Made by a program: the position numbers and the translations under genes. A DNA stretch of 64,000 nucleotides from contig NC_092571.1 in NCBI RefSeq assembly GCF_037975245.1, positions 12,343,917-12,407,916 of the forward strand, given 5' to 3'. This document shows positions 1 through 12,500 of the stretch, piece by piece; positions within the stretch are counted from its first letter, which is position 1, and each line of letters starts with the position of its first letter. Origin of the DNA: Apostichopus japonicus. Lineage: Eukaryota > Echinodermata > Holothuroidea > Aspidochirotida > Stichopodidae. The notes beneath the pieces were generated by a model. That model was not told where the DNA came from and did not search any database. It was given only the letters and a program-made list of their open reading frames with translations.

Positions 1-1149
1 AATAGTATATATTCGGAAGGACCCAAAGTAGACTAAGCACTATAACGTTATAATAAAGACATATGTGTGTCTTTTTGGTTGTTTTTTGTAAAGGTTACAC
101 CTAGAAGAAAATTTAACATTTAAAGAAAAAATTTTGTGAAATTATATTTTATACCAAATGTGAACATGAAGCAAACAGTTTTGATGTCATAAATGGACAT
201 TGCAAATTAAAAGAAATAGCCTTATTTTTCATTCTTTTGTTTTGGCGTATGATTGGATAGGGGTTATGTTACTTGTCCATTGTACCAAAAAAAAATACCA
301 CAGAATGTGCTGCATTCTTGTCCAAAAATATCATGATTTTGAAAAGAAGAAATTGTATGAATTTTAAAGAAAACCGTACGATGAGGTTTGTCAATTTGCA
401 TATATGGCATTGCACCTATTTTGCTTCCAGTTCACTTTTGGTACAACAAGTAGTCAACTGTCATTTGCTTGTTGTCCCCAAAATGGCATGTCAGAATTTA
501 ATGCATATTCATGAAGAAAATTTTAATAACAATGCTCCTTTACAAGTCACATAAAATTGCTTAATTTTTCAACCTCTGAACTATTTCTTTCGTAAACTTG
601 AGAATGGGGCAATAAGGATGGGGAATCGGCAGTTTATATTGTTGAATTGGCAGTTTATTTTGCTCAAAACGATGATGCCAGACACCATATTTTTCCACGT
701 TCATTGTTTCCATAACTAGTTCTCATTGTACTGTGCTGTTTTTTGTGTTTTTTGTTTACTATCCATATACCAACTACTATCGGTTCTCAAACGAACTTCC
801 GAAAAAAACAAAGCGGTGACGTCACGCAACAAACCCAGCATGCAATGTTGTTGGATTCCGCTGAGACGAAATAACATCTTTAACCGAGATTTTACTCTTT
901 CACGTTCTCTAATACTAAACAAAATCTACATTGTCCTAACGGCATCGTAAGCATTCCTACCACACACCACAGGGCAGCTTTAAGATTTCTTCAAGTTTAC
1001 CTGTCTTCAACTACATTGCACTCAGAAAGTATAGTAATAAGAGATCAAATACTTTTAAAATTAACATTTTTCTAAAAACCTTCTGCAGGTGATTCCCAAA
1101 CATTTTGGCTGCGATCTCGCTCTTTCAAATTTCTTGCCAGAAATATTTA

Positions 1150-1250
1150 GAGGGGTCAGACTTAGACCAGGAAGTGGTTTTTGGAGGGGTCAGATTTAGA
1201 CCAGGAAGTGGTTTTTAGAGGGGTCAAAGTTAGACCAGGAAGTGTTTAAG
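1150..1250. repeat. 34-bp tandem repeat, three copies
   Basis: The phrase AGGGGTCAGA..TTAGACCAGGAAGTG starts at 1151, 1185 and 1219, a fixed 34-bp period with a few substitutions. It is a small minisatellite with no gene beside it. Confidence 0.85.
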
Positions 1251-2439
1251 TGAAACAGAATGTTGTTAAAAGCAAGGTTCAATAGGTGTCAACATTTGAA
1301 TTTTGGTTTTTCTGACATTTTTAGCAACAGTGCCGAGGGCCTTTAAAGGTGCAGTAGAGGTCCTGGATTCTTTATGGAGTTTGTATATTACACTAGTTTT
1401 GAAGTGGGTTTAATTTTTTTGGTTTTGATTGCCTTTTTCATCAAAATTTTCAAAATATTACTCTGTCAGATAAATTAAGACACCGTCATGGAATCTTTAT
1501 CATCATATGATGATCAAGTTAATTAAAGGATTCTCTTCAATTCTACATGTTTCATTGTCCAGATGTTTGTCAAATCAGCCAGCATCAAATTAAAAAATAC
1601 AAACCCCCTGAAACCAATTAAGTTTCCTAAAATTGTGCCCTTTTTTTGACATTTTCAAAAAATACTTGGCTAGTCATATTTTAGTTTCTACTCGTAATAA
1701 AAATTTGACTAAAATCAACTTTAATGTCTACTTCAAAGGCACACATGCTTTTAACATTGTTTTGTAATTAATTCTATGACAAAAACCAGTCCCGAACAAC
1801 AGACTAAGAGGGCGATTTACAACTCTAAGTTGACAGGTACATTATTACTTGCAAGCATCCAAATATGTTACTTCAGTTAACATCAACATGTTATCTTCAA
1901 CATGCTACTTTCAGTTAACCTTAATACATTCTGTGACTACAACTCCTATTGTGACTTTAAAGCATCCAAACATGTCACTTTCAAGCTACTGTTAACCTTG
2001 ACATGTGATGTATCATCTTAATGCGTTCTGTGATCATAAGTTCTCTTCCAACTTTTAAGCATACCTGCTGGCCTTACCTCCCCCTCCCTCCCTCCTCCCC
2101 TTTCACATAGACTCTACATGTACATAAAATTCTAATAAGATTTGATCAGCCAGTGACAAAGGGAGTTATAAACTTCTGGTGACAACATTGAATGTTACTC
2201 GTGGGTCACCTGGTGGAATCCAGTAGGTTTCTAGTGTCATCTAATTCCGTAGCTAAATCTTCGATATAGTTTGCACTGGAGTCCTAGAAAAAAAAAACAA
2301 GAGTAAATGCAATAGGAGACATACAGTATCTCAAATTTGGAATTCATTGCACAAGCCATCTGTCAGTGGTAATTTGAGCTTGCTCATTTTTAAAATTTGT
2401 AGGTTGCTATTTACTAATAATGTGTAAAAGCACATTCTC

Positions 2440-2512
2440 TTACACAGGCTCTTGAGTGGATTATAAGCAGTTTGCTAACAGTATTGTTTTATTTTTTATT
2501 ATTAATCACAAG
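2440..2512. repeat. Dispersed repeat, copy A
   Basis: The stretch with ACACAGGCTCTTGAGTGGAT and AAGCAGTTTGCTAACAGT closely matches 12817-12875. Two diverged copies 10 kb apart point to an interspersed element of unknown class. Confidence 0.5.
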
Positions 2513-5500
2513 AACAGCCTGATAGCCTAAAAATGTCTACTATCGACTATCCGGTGAGCCATGGCACGACATACTTTCCATCTTCTAACATGACAAGCTT
2601 ACAAGATGAGTCATTTTTGCTTATTTAATAAATCTTAAGAGTCCATAATTTTAATATCTTTCTTAAAATCAGAGCAAACAAATCGGGTACGTGCGTATTG
2701 GGTGTGTGGAGGGTATAATTTGCTCGTTGTGTCAACATGTAAAACTGATTTAAATTACCTCTCAAAGTCAGTCGGGCCCCAAATAATCAGTCCTTTTTAA
2801 AGGATCAAAAACTCAATTAATGACTTAGGGTTGAGATGTCATTTATGAATTTCTCTCGTATGCATATGGGTTGTTCTATTCTTTGAGCCTTGAACACTTT
2901 ACAGAGTAGATATCCCTATGCATTATGAATTTTTCATTATTAATTATCTAAATTTGAGGATATAGTCTGACATTAGTCGGCTTGAGTTATTAGAATTTAT
3001 GGAACAATGGATTAACATTTGACATTAAGACCATACGTCACCGTCAATTACGCCTTAAAGAAGCATTCCAGAGATTAAGCATAATTTTATTGGTGAATAT
3101 CTTGAAAATGGTTTATACCTGTAGAAACATTACCAGACCTCATAATTTAAAATCTCTCCTTTTTTGTTTTAGACTATAAAATTTCAAATCGAAAATTCTG
3201 CATAAAAAGTCATACTTTATCCAAAATACCATATTGTAACATTGTGCTAGACATTTCTTCTTGATTTTTGGTTAAAATCTTGGTGAACCTTTCTTGGTAC
3301 GATATTTCTTGATTATGATAGTATTTAAACACAGCTGCATTGAATTCACTTCTTTTTTTTTCACCTGCCACAGTTTATTATAGAAGGAACAAAATGAATG
3401 TTGTTTCCATAACCGAAAAGGATGTCTCAAATATTATATTGCATGGCTTATTAAATTACACCTGATACCTCCAAATTAATCCATAAAACGTTATCGACAC
3501 AAGAATATCTAGATATTTGAGAAACCCTTCCAATTTAAACTCCATGAAATTTAATTTTCTTTCTCCTCGAGAACAATAGAAATATTAATTGGAAGAGAAT
3601 GAGCATCATTTTGATTTATAGTGCAATATAAAATATTAATAACTAAATTTCACATATTTTGAGCCTAAGAAGTGTTGGAGCGGTGACTGGGGTTTCCTTT
3701 TTCCTTTACTTTTCTTGCATTTAATGCAGAGGGGTGTAGGTGGGGGGGGGGGTGGGGGTAAGGGGATAGGAAGGGAGCAGGAAATGAAGGACATCCATAA
3801 TTCACGGGACTTGATATGGCCCTAATCTCTTCGAGATGAGAGCGTATAACTTTTAGAATTAACTTTTCTTCTGAACTGAATCAAAACAAACTCAGGTTGC
3901 AACGATTTTTAATAAAAAGTGAAAAATTCCTTCTTAATATCAGAAAAAAAAAAATGCTGCAATTGCAATGCCAAAGGATGATAGAATCAGGAATTTTTTT
4001 TTTGCTGACATAAGTGTAAGAATATTCTTCTTCTTGTTTTTTCCTTCTTCAGATAAGTCCTGCTATAATTTATCCCCTGCCTTTGGTTAATATCATAAGT
4101 TGATCGTAGTTGCACTTTGCATAGTTTACGGTGCCAAAATAGCTGTACATCCCTTTGTGTGACATATCCTATGTTTGCAATGCAAGATGCGAGTGTCATT
4201 ACCATCGCTCAGTTTGACAAAATTTCCCTTTTTCGCTTTAGAAACCTGTGTCTTTGTTAGAAACCTGTACTTTTGTTAGAAACCTGTGGGATTTGTTAGA
4301 AACCTGAATTTAGTTTATAATCTATCAAACACACTAATCCTTTAAAAATGAAAATATAAGTACAGAAAATTCTTTGAATTTAAACTCTGTGAAATTTAAA
4401 CAAGAAAAACGAGGGGGAAAAAAAAACAAGAGAAAACAGGCAAATTGGATGAAAAACATGACATTGGTTATTCAAATTCCCCCGTTTTACTCCATCATCC
4501 ATACGCTCATCTGGGTTGACATTCATGACCCTAATAATCCAGCCGCCAACATTACTTTGAGGTTTTCTTATTACCTCACGAATACCTCCTCTAGCCCCAA
4601 ACGAGTTTCTAACTCCCCACTGAGATGTAGCAAAGAGAAATGCAGTTTTATAAATAACCAATGAGAGAGACAGTGAGAGAGAGACAGATGTATTATTGTT
4701 CAATTCCAGAAACCTCCAAGAATATTGATTGAGTTTTTCTACGAGATTAAACCGGGTGACTCTGAACCTCGCAGAATGCTCTACGGAGAGTGACACATTT
4801 TACGCAGACTCCCTCCTTTTTCTTTGCGACTTTCTCCATGCCAAACTTTGGGGTCATCGTCAGACACGAGCAACAGACGTCTTTTCCGAGGGGAAGCTCC
4901 CACTGACATTCCGTTTATACCCTGTCTGATCTTCCCGATTCCAAAAAAACTCTGGAAATAAGATAAACATCCACCCACCCAGGCATGCAGGCGGACAGGC
5001 AGCCACCTTTGGTACAGTACCGATGCATACAGCCTTTTCTTGCTCCTACATATCGCCAATTTCCCAGAGAGTGACTGCCAAGGAAAGAGACGCTGGCATC
5101 CGATACGTACACAAGCCGGGGACTTTGAAGTCGCTTGTGATAACAGTCATCCTTGTCAGCTGACTGGTACCCAACTTGTTTTCACACTTTCGAGTGTTAA
5201 ATTCGATCATTCCCGGGACTGTGTACTTTTGCCCGAGGGCGCGATCTTAACACAGCGGGATGGATGGTTTTAACAAAGTTTGATATCAAAGAAGGGAATC
5301 GATCCATCCACAGAGTAAACCGAAAAGACATGGGACATTAAAATAAAACATTGCAATATCTGTAAGAAAACCATGAGATGCTGCAGGATGTGTGGTTTGA
5401 TAGTTTTTAAGGTGAACATCTTCAAAACCGGAACAGCTTTTGAAAAATTGCTAGCACTAAATTCTTTCCTTCTTTCTTGGACAATGACACAAGTGTAACT

Positions 5501-5529
5501 TGTGACCTACAATTCCACCTAAGTTCATC

Positions 5530-5656
5530 CTTTAAATTTTCCAGCAAATACAGTTTAAAAATAAAGGAATTCTATTCCATTGTAAACTTTAAGTTTTCCA
5601 GCAAATGCAGTTTCCTGAGCAAGTAATAAAGGAATTCTATTCCATTGTAAACTTTA
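5530..5656. repeat. Imperfect direct duplication
   Basis: TTTTCCAGCAAATRCAGTTT and AATAAAGGAATTCTATTCCA both occur twice, with a few extra bases in the second copy. This is a local two-copy tandem duplication. Confidence 0.75.
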
Positions 5657-6235
5657 CGTGACCCCAAAATACTTTTGTGCGTTTTTCCCCCTAATCTCAA
5701 GAGAAAAGAAACTTGAAATAAAAATGTCCTTTATGTAAATTTACTTCTCAAATTCAAATGTATTAAACTAGATTTGGTCAAATTCATACCCTACATTTTT
5801 ACGGGATGTTAGTATCAAATAATTTATGAATATCAAACTGTGCTCTCTCCAACCAGTATGTCAAACTTTTTACACACCGCCCCCAACTAGACGCGACACA
5901 GCTAAACTCGGCCGATGTAACCTAGTTTCCGATACCATAGAGATCCATAGTCTCACGGCTGGCCACTACAAACCGAAAGACAGATAAACGCACCCGAAGA
6001 CTGCGTCTGTGCCCGGTTGACGACTGGTGCTCGTCCAAGACAAGTGCAAAATTATTTCTGGTGATCAGTTAAACATTTTTAGACTGGGCAGTCTAAGTCT
6101 CTGCACATTGAGCACTGCCGATCATGAAAAGGCGACGTCTTCAGTTTTTCCCCGGACTGAAGTACGACGTGACTTGAAACTGTCAAAATCTCATTCGGTC
6201 GTAATCTCAAGCACCGAGACACTGCCCGACTATTT

Positions 6236-6241
6236 TTTATT
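6236..6241 (-). promoter_or_regulatory. Candidate polyadenylation signal AATAAA of the CCDC150-like gene
   Basis: Plus-strand TTTATT reads AATAAA on the minus strand, about 150 nt past the proposed stop codon at 6393. The distance suits a short 3' UTR. It is chosen by position only; no cleavage site is visible. Confidence 0.3.
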
Positions 6242-6392
6242 TTTCCACAGAGCGATGCCTGAGTCAAGTCGGCTTGTGATCAGTCAGGCAGCGGGCCGCC
6301 GGCCGTAGAGACATTTGTCTTTCACATCTGTATTTCTTTCTTGTATTTGTTGGGTACATGTGTGAGTTTGTAAGCATGTTCACAGTTCAAAA

Positions 6393-6581
6393 CTATGTAC
6401 ATTTCCGTCGCTGAAGCACGGGACTTTCCGAGGGTTGCTGGTTTATAGATAAAATCTGATCCTTGATAATAATTTCTTTCCACTCTTCCGACCAAGCTTT
6501 CTGCCAGAATTTTTTCTCTCCTCCGCCTCTGCCTCCTCCTCCTCCGTTTGGCTCGTATAGTTTAAAACTGAGAGGGGATCT
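6393..6581 (-). CDS. CCDC150: CCDC150-like exon 19 (terminal coding exon, tentative)
   Basis: An open frame in phase 0 with exon 18 follows a minus-strand AG at 6582-6583 and ends at a TAG (6393-6395). The 62 residues contain a Gly-rich run and then [18 protein letters not shown] and QLRRK-like basic residues at the end. The acceptor has a weak pyrimidine tract; a second in-frame AG just upstream of KAWSEEW would give a shorter exon. The phase match and the stop before a polyA signal are the support. Confidence 0.4.
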   Translation of the reverse strand, partial: RSPLSFKLYEPNGGGGGRGGGEKKFWQKAWSEEWKEIIIKDQILSINQQPSESPVLQRRKCT

Positions 6582-9500
6582 CTGGTTACGCCGCCATATC
6601 AAGGTAGTTTGGATTATATTTGCCAGCTAATCTCGACAAAGAAATCTTTTAAATAGTGGTTCTGCCAGCCACTTGGGTTGAATAGTTTGGTTGGTATTTG
6701 TACCTGACTTGCAATCCCCTAGTTAAAGGGGTATTCCGGTGGCTAAAAATGACTGATATATACAAATGTAGCTGCAGCAAAACCCCGCATCCGCATAATA
6801 TTCGTACAGCGAAAATATTGATTTTTTACAATTTGGTGATATTTGGTAAAGAAATATTTGCCATTATGACATCACATAATCACCCTTATTATGATCTACT
6901 CCAGGGAACATCATGGGGTTTAGCCAATCAAACTAATTTCCATTCAATCAACTGTATCTTGAGTTAGGGGATAAGATATTGAGATGGTGTTTTCAACCAA
7001 CACTGTGGAAATATATTGTGCCATATTGCCGCAATATCTGCCACTGGAATATCCCTTTAATGGTTCACACACCACCACCACCCACCGCAACCACCCTCCA
7101 CCACCACACCACCCTCCACCACCACACCACCCTCCACAACCACCCCACCTCAACCAATAGGCAATACTTTCTTTACATTTTCCTCATCGCACCAAATTTC
7201 ACTTACCAACATGTTGTTGTATTTCTTTTCCATGTACGAGGAATGGTCTCTCTCGGCCTGTACCCGTCTGGCCAGGAATTGCATCTGCGACTTGGACTCG
7301 ATTTTATCCTTCTCTAATTCGCCCGTCAACCTTCCGAGAGCTACCCGGCTCGACTAGAAGATCCAAAGACATTTAGAAAGAAAAGAAAAGAATAAGAAGG
7401 GCAAAATATGAGAACATAGCGCAGAAAGTATAGATAGGATTACTCCAAATTATGAGTAAGATGGCACAAGGAATTAGTGCCAGCAAAATCTACCTCTGAA
7501 AACGTATTTATTTTATAATTATTTTAATATTTATTTTTATAATATTTTAAACCCTGTCTGCTGCATCGAATGCATTTCGTGCTTACATGGTTAAACATTC
7601 AAGGAAAGGCAAGATTCATGAACAGTATAGTCCACCACAAATTGTCCCCAGCAATTAGATTCGGGTTCACTTTGTAAATTATGAAATGGCAAATCATTAT
7701 ATCTAACTTATCGGACACATCAGTTTTTCTCTGGAGGATGTTATAGTCCGGGGGAGGGGGGGAGGGGGAATTTGTTTCTTATTTTTAGTGTAACCAAATA
7801 TTTCTTTAGCTATGCCGGTTCTGAAGACATTCAGCTTTTAAATAAAATATATCTGCAAAATGGGTGGAATGTTGATTTAAGACTAAATTAATGATGATGT
7901 CGTTAATAGGAATAGACAACTGTGGTGACCACACAGAACTCTCCTTCACATTGAAGGGTATAAAATTAAAATACACGGTTTTTGGGATAAATTGATGGGA
8001 AAGTTTTAACCCAACAGGAAATGCAAGTTCTTACATCTTAACCATCTTTATGTATTACCTTACAATAACCTACCGACTACTTCTCAATAGAGAGATTGCA
8101 ACCCATCAAAATAGGACACCCTCTCCTACAGTTTTGATTTCTCAAGATTGAAAGAAAACGAGCATGTAATTAACAAACATGTAATTAACGATGCCATTTT
8201 GGTCCCCAATGACTCGTATTCCAGATACTTTGTCACATTGGTATTTGAACAAAATGTAAAGAGCCCCCCAATGGGGGGGCTTTCGATATTTCGATATATT
8301 TCGATACTTTCGATATTTACGAATAAATCATCTCCTCAAGACATAGAACAAACATGTTTTCCAGAACATTGGCATTGGTTCAGTTTCACAGTACCTCTCA
8401 AACTGACATTCCATACCTTACAAGGTCCGAAATTAGTCCAGTTTACAACCTATAACCTACATTGACCCAATTTGTACCCTAGATACTACCTTACCCTTGC
8501 TGGTACCTTATGATAAACATAAGACCCGGCAGGAATCCAAAAATCCATGTTTGACCCAGTTGATAGGGTTATGGCTATTTGATTTACCATTATGGTTTGG
8601 TAAGCGTTCCGCATATCTTTCAATATTTACTGATGTTATTTCAAATGACATGGATCAACTAGGTATCCCAGCACAGACACTGACCCAGTTTTTACCCAGC
8701 ACCCTACCTTAACCTTGCTGATACCCTAGAACAGACACTGACCCAGTAAGTACCCAACACCCTACCTTAACCTTGCTGGTACCCTGGAACAGACACTGAC
8801 CCAGTTTTTACCCAACACCCTACCTTAACCTTGCTGATACCCTAGAACAGACACTGACCCAGTAAGTACCCAACACCCTACCTTAACCTTGCTGGTACCC
8901 TAGAACAGACACTGACCCAGTAAGTACCCAACACCCTACCTTAACCTTGCTGGTACCCTAGAACAGACAGTGACCCGGTAAGTACCCAGCACCCTACCTT
9001 AACCTTGCTGGTACCCTGGAACAGACACTGACCCAGTAAGTACCCAACACCCTACCTTAACCTTGCTGGTACCCTGGAACAGACACTGACCCAGTAAGTA
9101 CCCAACACCCTACCTTAACCTTGCTGGTACCCTGGAACAGACACTGACCCAGTAAGTACCCAGCACCCTGCCTTAACCTTGCTGATACCCTAGAACATAC
9201 ACTGACCCGGTAAGTACCCAGCACCCTACAGTACCTTAACCTTGCTGGTACCCTGGAACAGACACTGACCCGGTAATTACCCAACACCCTACCTTAACCT
9301 TACTGGTACCCTGGAACAGACACTGACCCAGTAAGTACCCAACACCCTACCTTAACCTTGCTGGTACCCTAGAACAGACACTGACCCGGTAAGTACCCAA
9401 CACCCTACCTTAACCTTGCTGATACCCTAGAACAGACACTGACCCAGTAAGTACCCAACACCCTACCTTAACCTTGCTGGTACCCTGGAACAGACACTGA

Positions 9501-12500
9501 CCCGGTAAGTACCCAGCACCCTACCTTAACCTTGCTGGTACCCTGGAACAGACACTGACCCGGTAAGTACCCAACACCCTACCTTAACCTTGCTGGTACC
9601 CTGGAACAGACACTGACCCAGTAAGTACCCAACACCCTACCTTAACCTTGCTGGTACCCTGGAACAGACACTGACCCGGTAAGTACCCAACACCCTACCT
9701 TAACCTTGCTGATACCCTAGAACAGACACTGACCCGGTAAGTACCCAGCACCCTACCTTAACCTTGCTGGTACCCTGGAACAGACACTGACCCGGTAAGT
9801 ACCCAACACCCTACCTTAACCTTGCTGATACCCTAGAACAGACACTGACCCGGTAAGTACCCAGCACCCTACCTTAACCTTGCTGGTACCCTGGAACAGA
9901 CACTGACCCAGTAAGTACCCAACACCCTACCTTAACCTTGCTGGTACCCTGGAACAGACACTGACCCAGTAAGTACCCAGCACCCTACCTTAACCTTGCT
10001 GATACCCTAGAACAGACACTGACCCAGTAAGTACCCAACACCCTACCTTAACCTTGCTGGTACCCTGGAACAGACAGTGACCCGGTAAGTACCCAGCACC
10101 CTACCTTAACCTTGCTGGTACCCTAGAACAGACACTGACCCGGCTTAGTACCCAACACCCTACCTTAACCTTGCTGGTACCCTGGAACAGACACTGACCC
10201 AGTAAGTACCCAACACCCTACCTTAACCTTGCTGATACCCTAGAACAGACACTGACCCGGTAAGTACCCAGCACCCTACCTTAACCTTGCTGATACCCTA
10301 GAACAGACACTGACCCAGTAAGTACCCAGCACCCTACCTTAACCTTGCTGGTACCCTGGAACAGACACTGACCCAGTAAGTACCCAGCACCCTACCTTAA
10401 CCTTGCTGATACCCTAGAACAGACACTGACCCAGTAAGTACCCAACACCCTACCTTAACCTTGCTGGTACCCTGGAACAGACACTGACCCAGTAAGTACC
10501 CAGCACCCTACCTTAACCTTGCTGATACCCTAGAACAGACACTGACCCGGTAAGTACCCAACACCCTACCTTAACCTTGCTGATACCCTAGAACAGACAC
10601 TGACCCGGTAAGTACCCAACACCCTACCTTAACCTTGCTGGTACCCTAGAACAGACAGTGACCCGGTAAGTACCCAACACCCTACCTTAACCTTGCTGGT
10701 ACCCTGGAACAGACAGTGACCCGGTAAGTACCCAGCACCCTACCTTAACCTTGCTGGTACCCTGGAACAGACACTGACCCGGTAAGTACCCAACACCCTA
10801 CCTTAACCTTGCTGGTACCCTGGAACAGACACTGACCCAGTAAGTACCCAGCACCCTACCTTAACCTTGCTGATACCCTGGAACAGACACTGACCCAGTA
10901 AGTACCCAGCACCCTACCTTAACCTTGCTGGTACCCTAGAACAGACAGTGACCCAGTAAGTACCCAGCACCCTACCTTAACCTTGCTGGTACCCTGGAAC
11001 AGACACTGACCCAGTAAGTACCCAGCACCCTACCTTAACCTTGCTGATACCCTAGAACAGACACTGACCCAGTAAGTACCCAACACCCTACCTTAACCTT
11101 GCTGATACCCTAGAACAGACACTGACCCAGTAAGTACCCAGCACCCTACCTTAACCTTGCTGGTACCCTGGAACAGACACTGACCCAGTAAGTACCCAGC
11201 ACCCTACCTTAACCTTGCTGGTACCCTAGAACAGACAGTGACCCGGTAAGTACCCAACACCCTACCTTAACCTTGCTGGTACCCTGGAACAGACAGTGAC
11301 CCGGTAAGTACCCAGCACCCTACCTTAACCTTGCTGGTACCCTGGAACAGACACTGACCCGGTAAGTACCCAACACCCTACCTTAACCTTGCTGGTACCC
11401 TGGAACAGACACTGACCCAGTAAGTACCCAGCACCCTACCTTAACCTTGCTGATACCCTAGAACAGACACTGACCCAGTAAGTACCCAGCACCCTACCTT
11501 AACCTTGCTGGTACCCTGGAACAGACACTGACCCGGTTAGTACCCAACACCCTACCTTAACCTTGCTGGTACCCTGGAACAGACACTGACCCAGTAAGTA
11601 CCCAGCACCCTACCTTAACCTTGCTGATACCCTGGAACAGACACTGACCCAGTAAGTACCCAACACCCTACCTTAACCTTGCTGGTACCCTGGAACAGAC
11701 ACTGACCCAGTAAGTACCCAACACCCTACCTTAACCTTGCTGATACCCTAGAACAGACACTGACCCAGTAAGTACCCAGCACCCTACCTTAACCTTGCTG
11801 ATACCCTGGAACAGACACTGACCCAGTAAGTACCCAATTGGAATACACATTGACGCACCATGGAATACACATTGACCCTGTAGGAACCCAAAATTTTCAA
11901 CCTACCCTTATAATCTGGTAAGCTCTCTGCGTCTGTTCGTCAGACTTGAACTTCTCTTGCCGAAGTTCTCTGGCCTGTTCCTTGACGACCTCCCGGAGGG
12001 AACCTTGCTCCTTTGTTGCCTCTCCTAATTCTCTCTGCAATCCGGTATATTTCTTCTGAAACCAGCTGTTAGCATCCTGTATATGGGAAGAAATCTGCAA
12101 GCAACAAGACGAATAGACAGATATTTATTCAGCCAATCATATAAAAATACAATGGAAATTGGTTGATAACAAGAGCTCAAAACATTAAAAATTGTAAACA
12201 ACAAATAAGACGTATAATAATGTACATAGATATGAAAACGTTCCTATAAAATATTAAGATGAAACAAAATATAATATGTACCTACAAAATATTAAAGCGT
12301 ACAAAAATATATAAATGACCTCATGTCCAATATAAAGTCTACAAAGTTTAAAATTGTTTGAATGACAATAAAAAAGAGGAAAAAAAAGGAAATGTAAGAA
12401 AAAGTCACACAAAATAGTTACAATCCTGCATTCGGAGAACCCACCACATACAGTATTTTTGACAATTTACAATTAAATCTGTTTACGGCAATGCTAACAC

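Larger units (their letters stand above)
1..6235. other. Intergenic or unassigned AT-rich region
   Basis: No gene could be supported here. Open frames are short, lack family resemblance and show no convincing chain of splice sites. The stretch holds a 34-bp triplicate (1150-1250), a dispersed repeat near 2440-2510 that recurs at 12817-12875, a GA-rich simple repeat near 4663-4692, and a partial duplication at 5530-5656. It lies downstream of the 3' end of the minus-strand CCDC150-like gene. Confidence 0.5.

Noticed and set aside
4374-5273. Overlapping frames on both strands, possible gene
   Set aside because: Short, no motifs, GA-repeat content, no convincing splice sites.
6027-6308. 93-residue plus-strand frame near the 3' end of the CCDC150-like gene
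   Set aside because: Compositionally ordinary, no family recognised, overlaps the expected 3' UTR on the other strand.
9057-9287. Minus-strand frame in the 58-bp array
   Set aside because: 58 is not a multiple of three, so the frame drifts; it is a repeat by-product, not an exon.
8674-11850. Telomere-like array (CCCTA and TTAACC words)
   Set aside because: The period is 58 bp and no (TTAGGG)n run exists; it is an intronic minisatellite.
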